Assembly: GCA_038093975.1 (NCBI GenBank)
Contig: JBBPTG010000128.1
Span: 1 to 64,000, forward strand
Length of the DNA: 64,000 nucleotides
Source of the DNA: Chalciporus piperatus
Taxonomy: Eukaryota > Basidiomycota > Agaricomycetes > Boletales > Boletaceae
Direction of reading: 5' to 3'
Part shown: one piece after another, positions 62,694-64,000 of the stretch
Layout: the number at the start of each line of letters is the position of its first letter
How positions within the stretch are numbered: the stretch's first letter is position 1
The notes under the pieces: generated by a model
What the model saw: the letters and a program-made list of their open reading frames with translations, nothing else
Database searches by the model: none
Told to the model about the DNA's origin: nothing
Translations under genes and position numbers: made by a program

Positions 62694-64000
62694 TCACGAA
62701 TAAGGTGCATCAACATCCTCCGAAGGCTTCACCACCGTCATCAGGCTCCATTCGCTCAACGGATCCAACCACTCCCAACGGTCCGCACCCTGAGGATCTT
62801 GATCCATAACCAGCTCCAGCTTCAGTGTAGGGAAGCCCAGTTTCTGGCGACGTTCAAGCCAGTCGCACAAGGCATCCATCCCACTTGCATCCGCCAAATC
62901 GGGAGGCAAGCGAACTCGAATGGATTCCAGCGCATCCCACTGGCAGTCGACGTCGGGTGATTGGTCGAATTCTCCAAGAGCGTTACTGCAGGTAGTGAGT
63001 CCGGTGATGTCTAGGGTGAGTTCTTGATGTGGGGGAAGGACTTGATGAACCACTGGACTTCTTCGGTGTGGGAGACAGTGTTGTACATGATCGCGGTGGT
63101 GACAGATGGGCACCTGTCCTTGATAGAAGGCACGAAACCCCAATTAGTGGCGCGTAGCTCGGCATGTAGCTCCTCTGTTGCAGTAAACTCTATCACCTGC
63201 AGTGATGGAGCAGCTATCATGTCGAACAATTTGACCAGCTCCTCCGTTTCGCACTCTTGATCAAAATAGAACGCGAGGTACTCCAAGTGAGGGAGAAGAC
63301 TAGTCCGTCGGATTTCCTCTTCTGAGAAACCGATCGAATCGGCACCTAAACGCAGTGTCCGTAGGTTGGTCGTTGACGATAATATGTGCCACAAGTGGTC
63401 AGCTGTGCAACCGACGCCCCAACCATCAATGAAGGTGAAATGCTGCAGATGAGGGGCAACGAGCGCTTTGCCAACGAGCGCTTTGAAGATGGGAACATGA
63501 ATGAGGGTGACGGTCTGAAGATGGTTTTGGGGAATGGGGAAGGTTGGGGAAACGGGTGCAGAGCGATCTAGGTTTCTGTTTACCAGATGGACGTACGTGA
63601 GCGATTTGGCCCGTTTCTGAGATGGCAGTGGCAGGACACCCTTTGGAGCCTCCGTGACATCCATATGGAGTCTTCGCCACCTAGGTGCTTCTTGGCCGAG
63701 TTGACGCAAGAGCGCTTCGGTACGGGTGTGCCATTTTCCAGCGAAGCTGATATCAAGCCCATAGCCACCTGATCGAGAGAGATAGGCCTCGAGGTTGTAC
63801 CGGTGAGAGTGTTCGAGAGTTACGTGGGTCCATAGTCTCGGATCCCCGAACACAACACTCCTCCATCTTTGACAAACAGATGAAAGCATAAGCGGCATGG
63901 GGCGTGGGGTGACCTGCGCCCTCCATCGAGCGGAACTGACGATGTGGCGAAATATCAAAGAGAGTATCTCTGCGGGAAGAGTGACAATAGGTTTGAGGCT
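62694..64000 (-). CDS. F-box protein with leucine-rich part, cut by the right edge and frameshifted
   Basis: The frame enters from the right edge. Near the edge it reads PIVTLPAEILSLIF, a typical F-box start, followed by SVCQRWRSVVFGDPRLWTHVTL, the usual agaric F-box continuation. A long leucine-rich part follows with repeated LRTLRL and LEYLAF patterns. The frame meets a stop at 63011-63013. A shift of one base near 63018-63026 restores the expected family continuation (FPHIK then ELTLDITGL in the other frame), which runs to a stop at about 62694. No intron fits in so short a space, so this is a one-base deletion or a sequencing error. F-box proteins select substrates for SCF ubiquitin ligases. 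It is tail-to-tail with the unrecognised-family gene, 140 bp away. Confidence 0.75.

Overview
The window looks like chromosomal DNA of a mushroom-forming basidiomycete (Agaricomycetes). Genes are interrupted by many short introns of about 50-60 bp. The 5' and 3' gaps between genes are short in the core. The gene families are typical of agarics: an LSL-type lectin, DUF6533 membrane proteins, F-box genes and Kre9/Knh1-type GPI proteins. Exon joins below were read by eye from splice consensus, frame and family similarity; nothing was checked against transcripts.

Left accessory region (1-19.2 kb). A gene tail at the left edge is followed by a tandem repeat of about 257 bp that forms the upstream region of an intact LSL-like pore-forming lectin gene. 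Then come an HMG-box regulator, an alpha/beta hydrolase and a DUF6533-type membrane protein gene. From about 10.5 to 17.8 kb lies a tandem segmental duplication. Each unit carries the 3' end of the membrane protein gene, a member of an unrecognised protein family on the minus strand, and an F-box gene start. The first unit also carries a transposon-type ORF of 311 codons that is absent from the second. At the unit junction the F-box frame runs into the membrane-protein tail. The second F-box copy continues to 19.16 kb but looks decayed.

Conserved core (19.6-60.2 kb). In order: mitochondrial ribosomal protein uS9m (-), a Kre9/Knh1-like GPI-anchored wall protein (+), UTP20 (-), the MYST acetyltransferase ESA1 (+), a small membrane protein (-), a CSL/RBP-J-type transcription factor (-), an unknown conserved protein (+), a GRF zinc-finger protein (-), a PAC4-like proteasome chaperone (+), the DYRK-family kinase YAK1 (+), a PHOSPHO-type HAD phosphatase (-) and the TFIIH subunit TFB1 (+). 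These are housekeeping or regulatory genes. Two large gaps break the core: 39.3-43.0 kb, the divergent upstream region of the CSL gene, and 44.6-48.5 kb, a convergent gap.

Right accessory region (60.2-64 kb). A third member of the unrecognised family (61.3-62.6 kb) lies next to another F-box gene, which runs off the right edge and carries an apparent one-base frameshift. The pairing of this family with an F-box gene therefore occurs at both ends of the window. This family is the best candidate for something not yet described.
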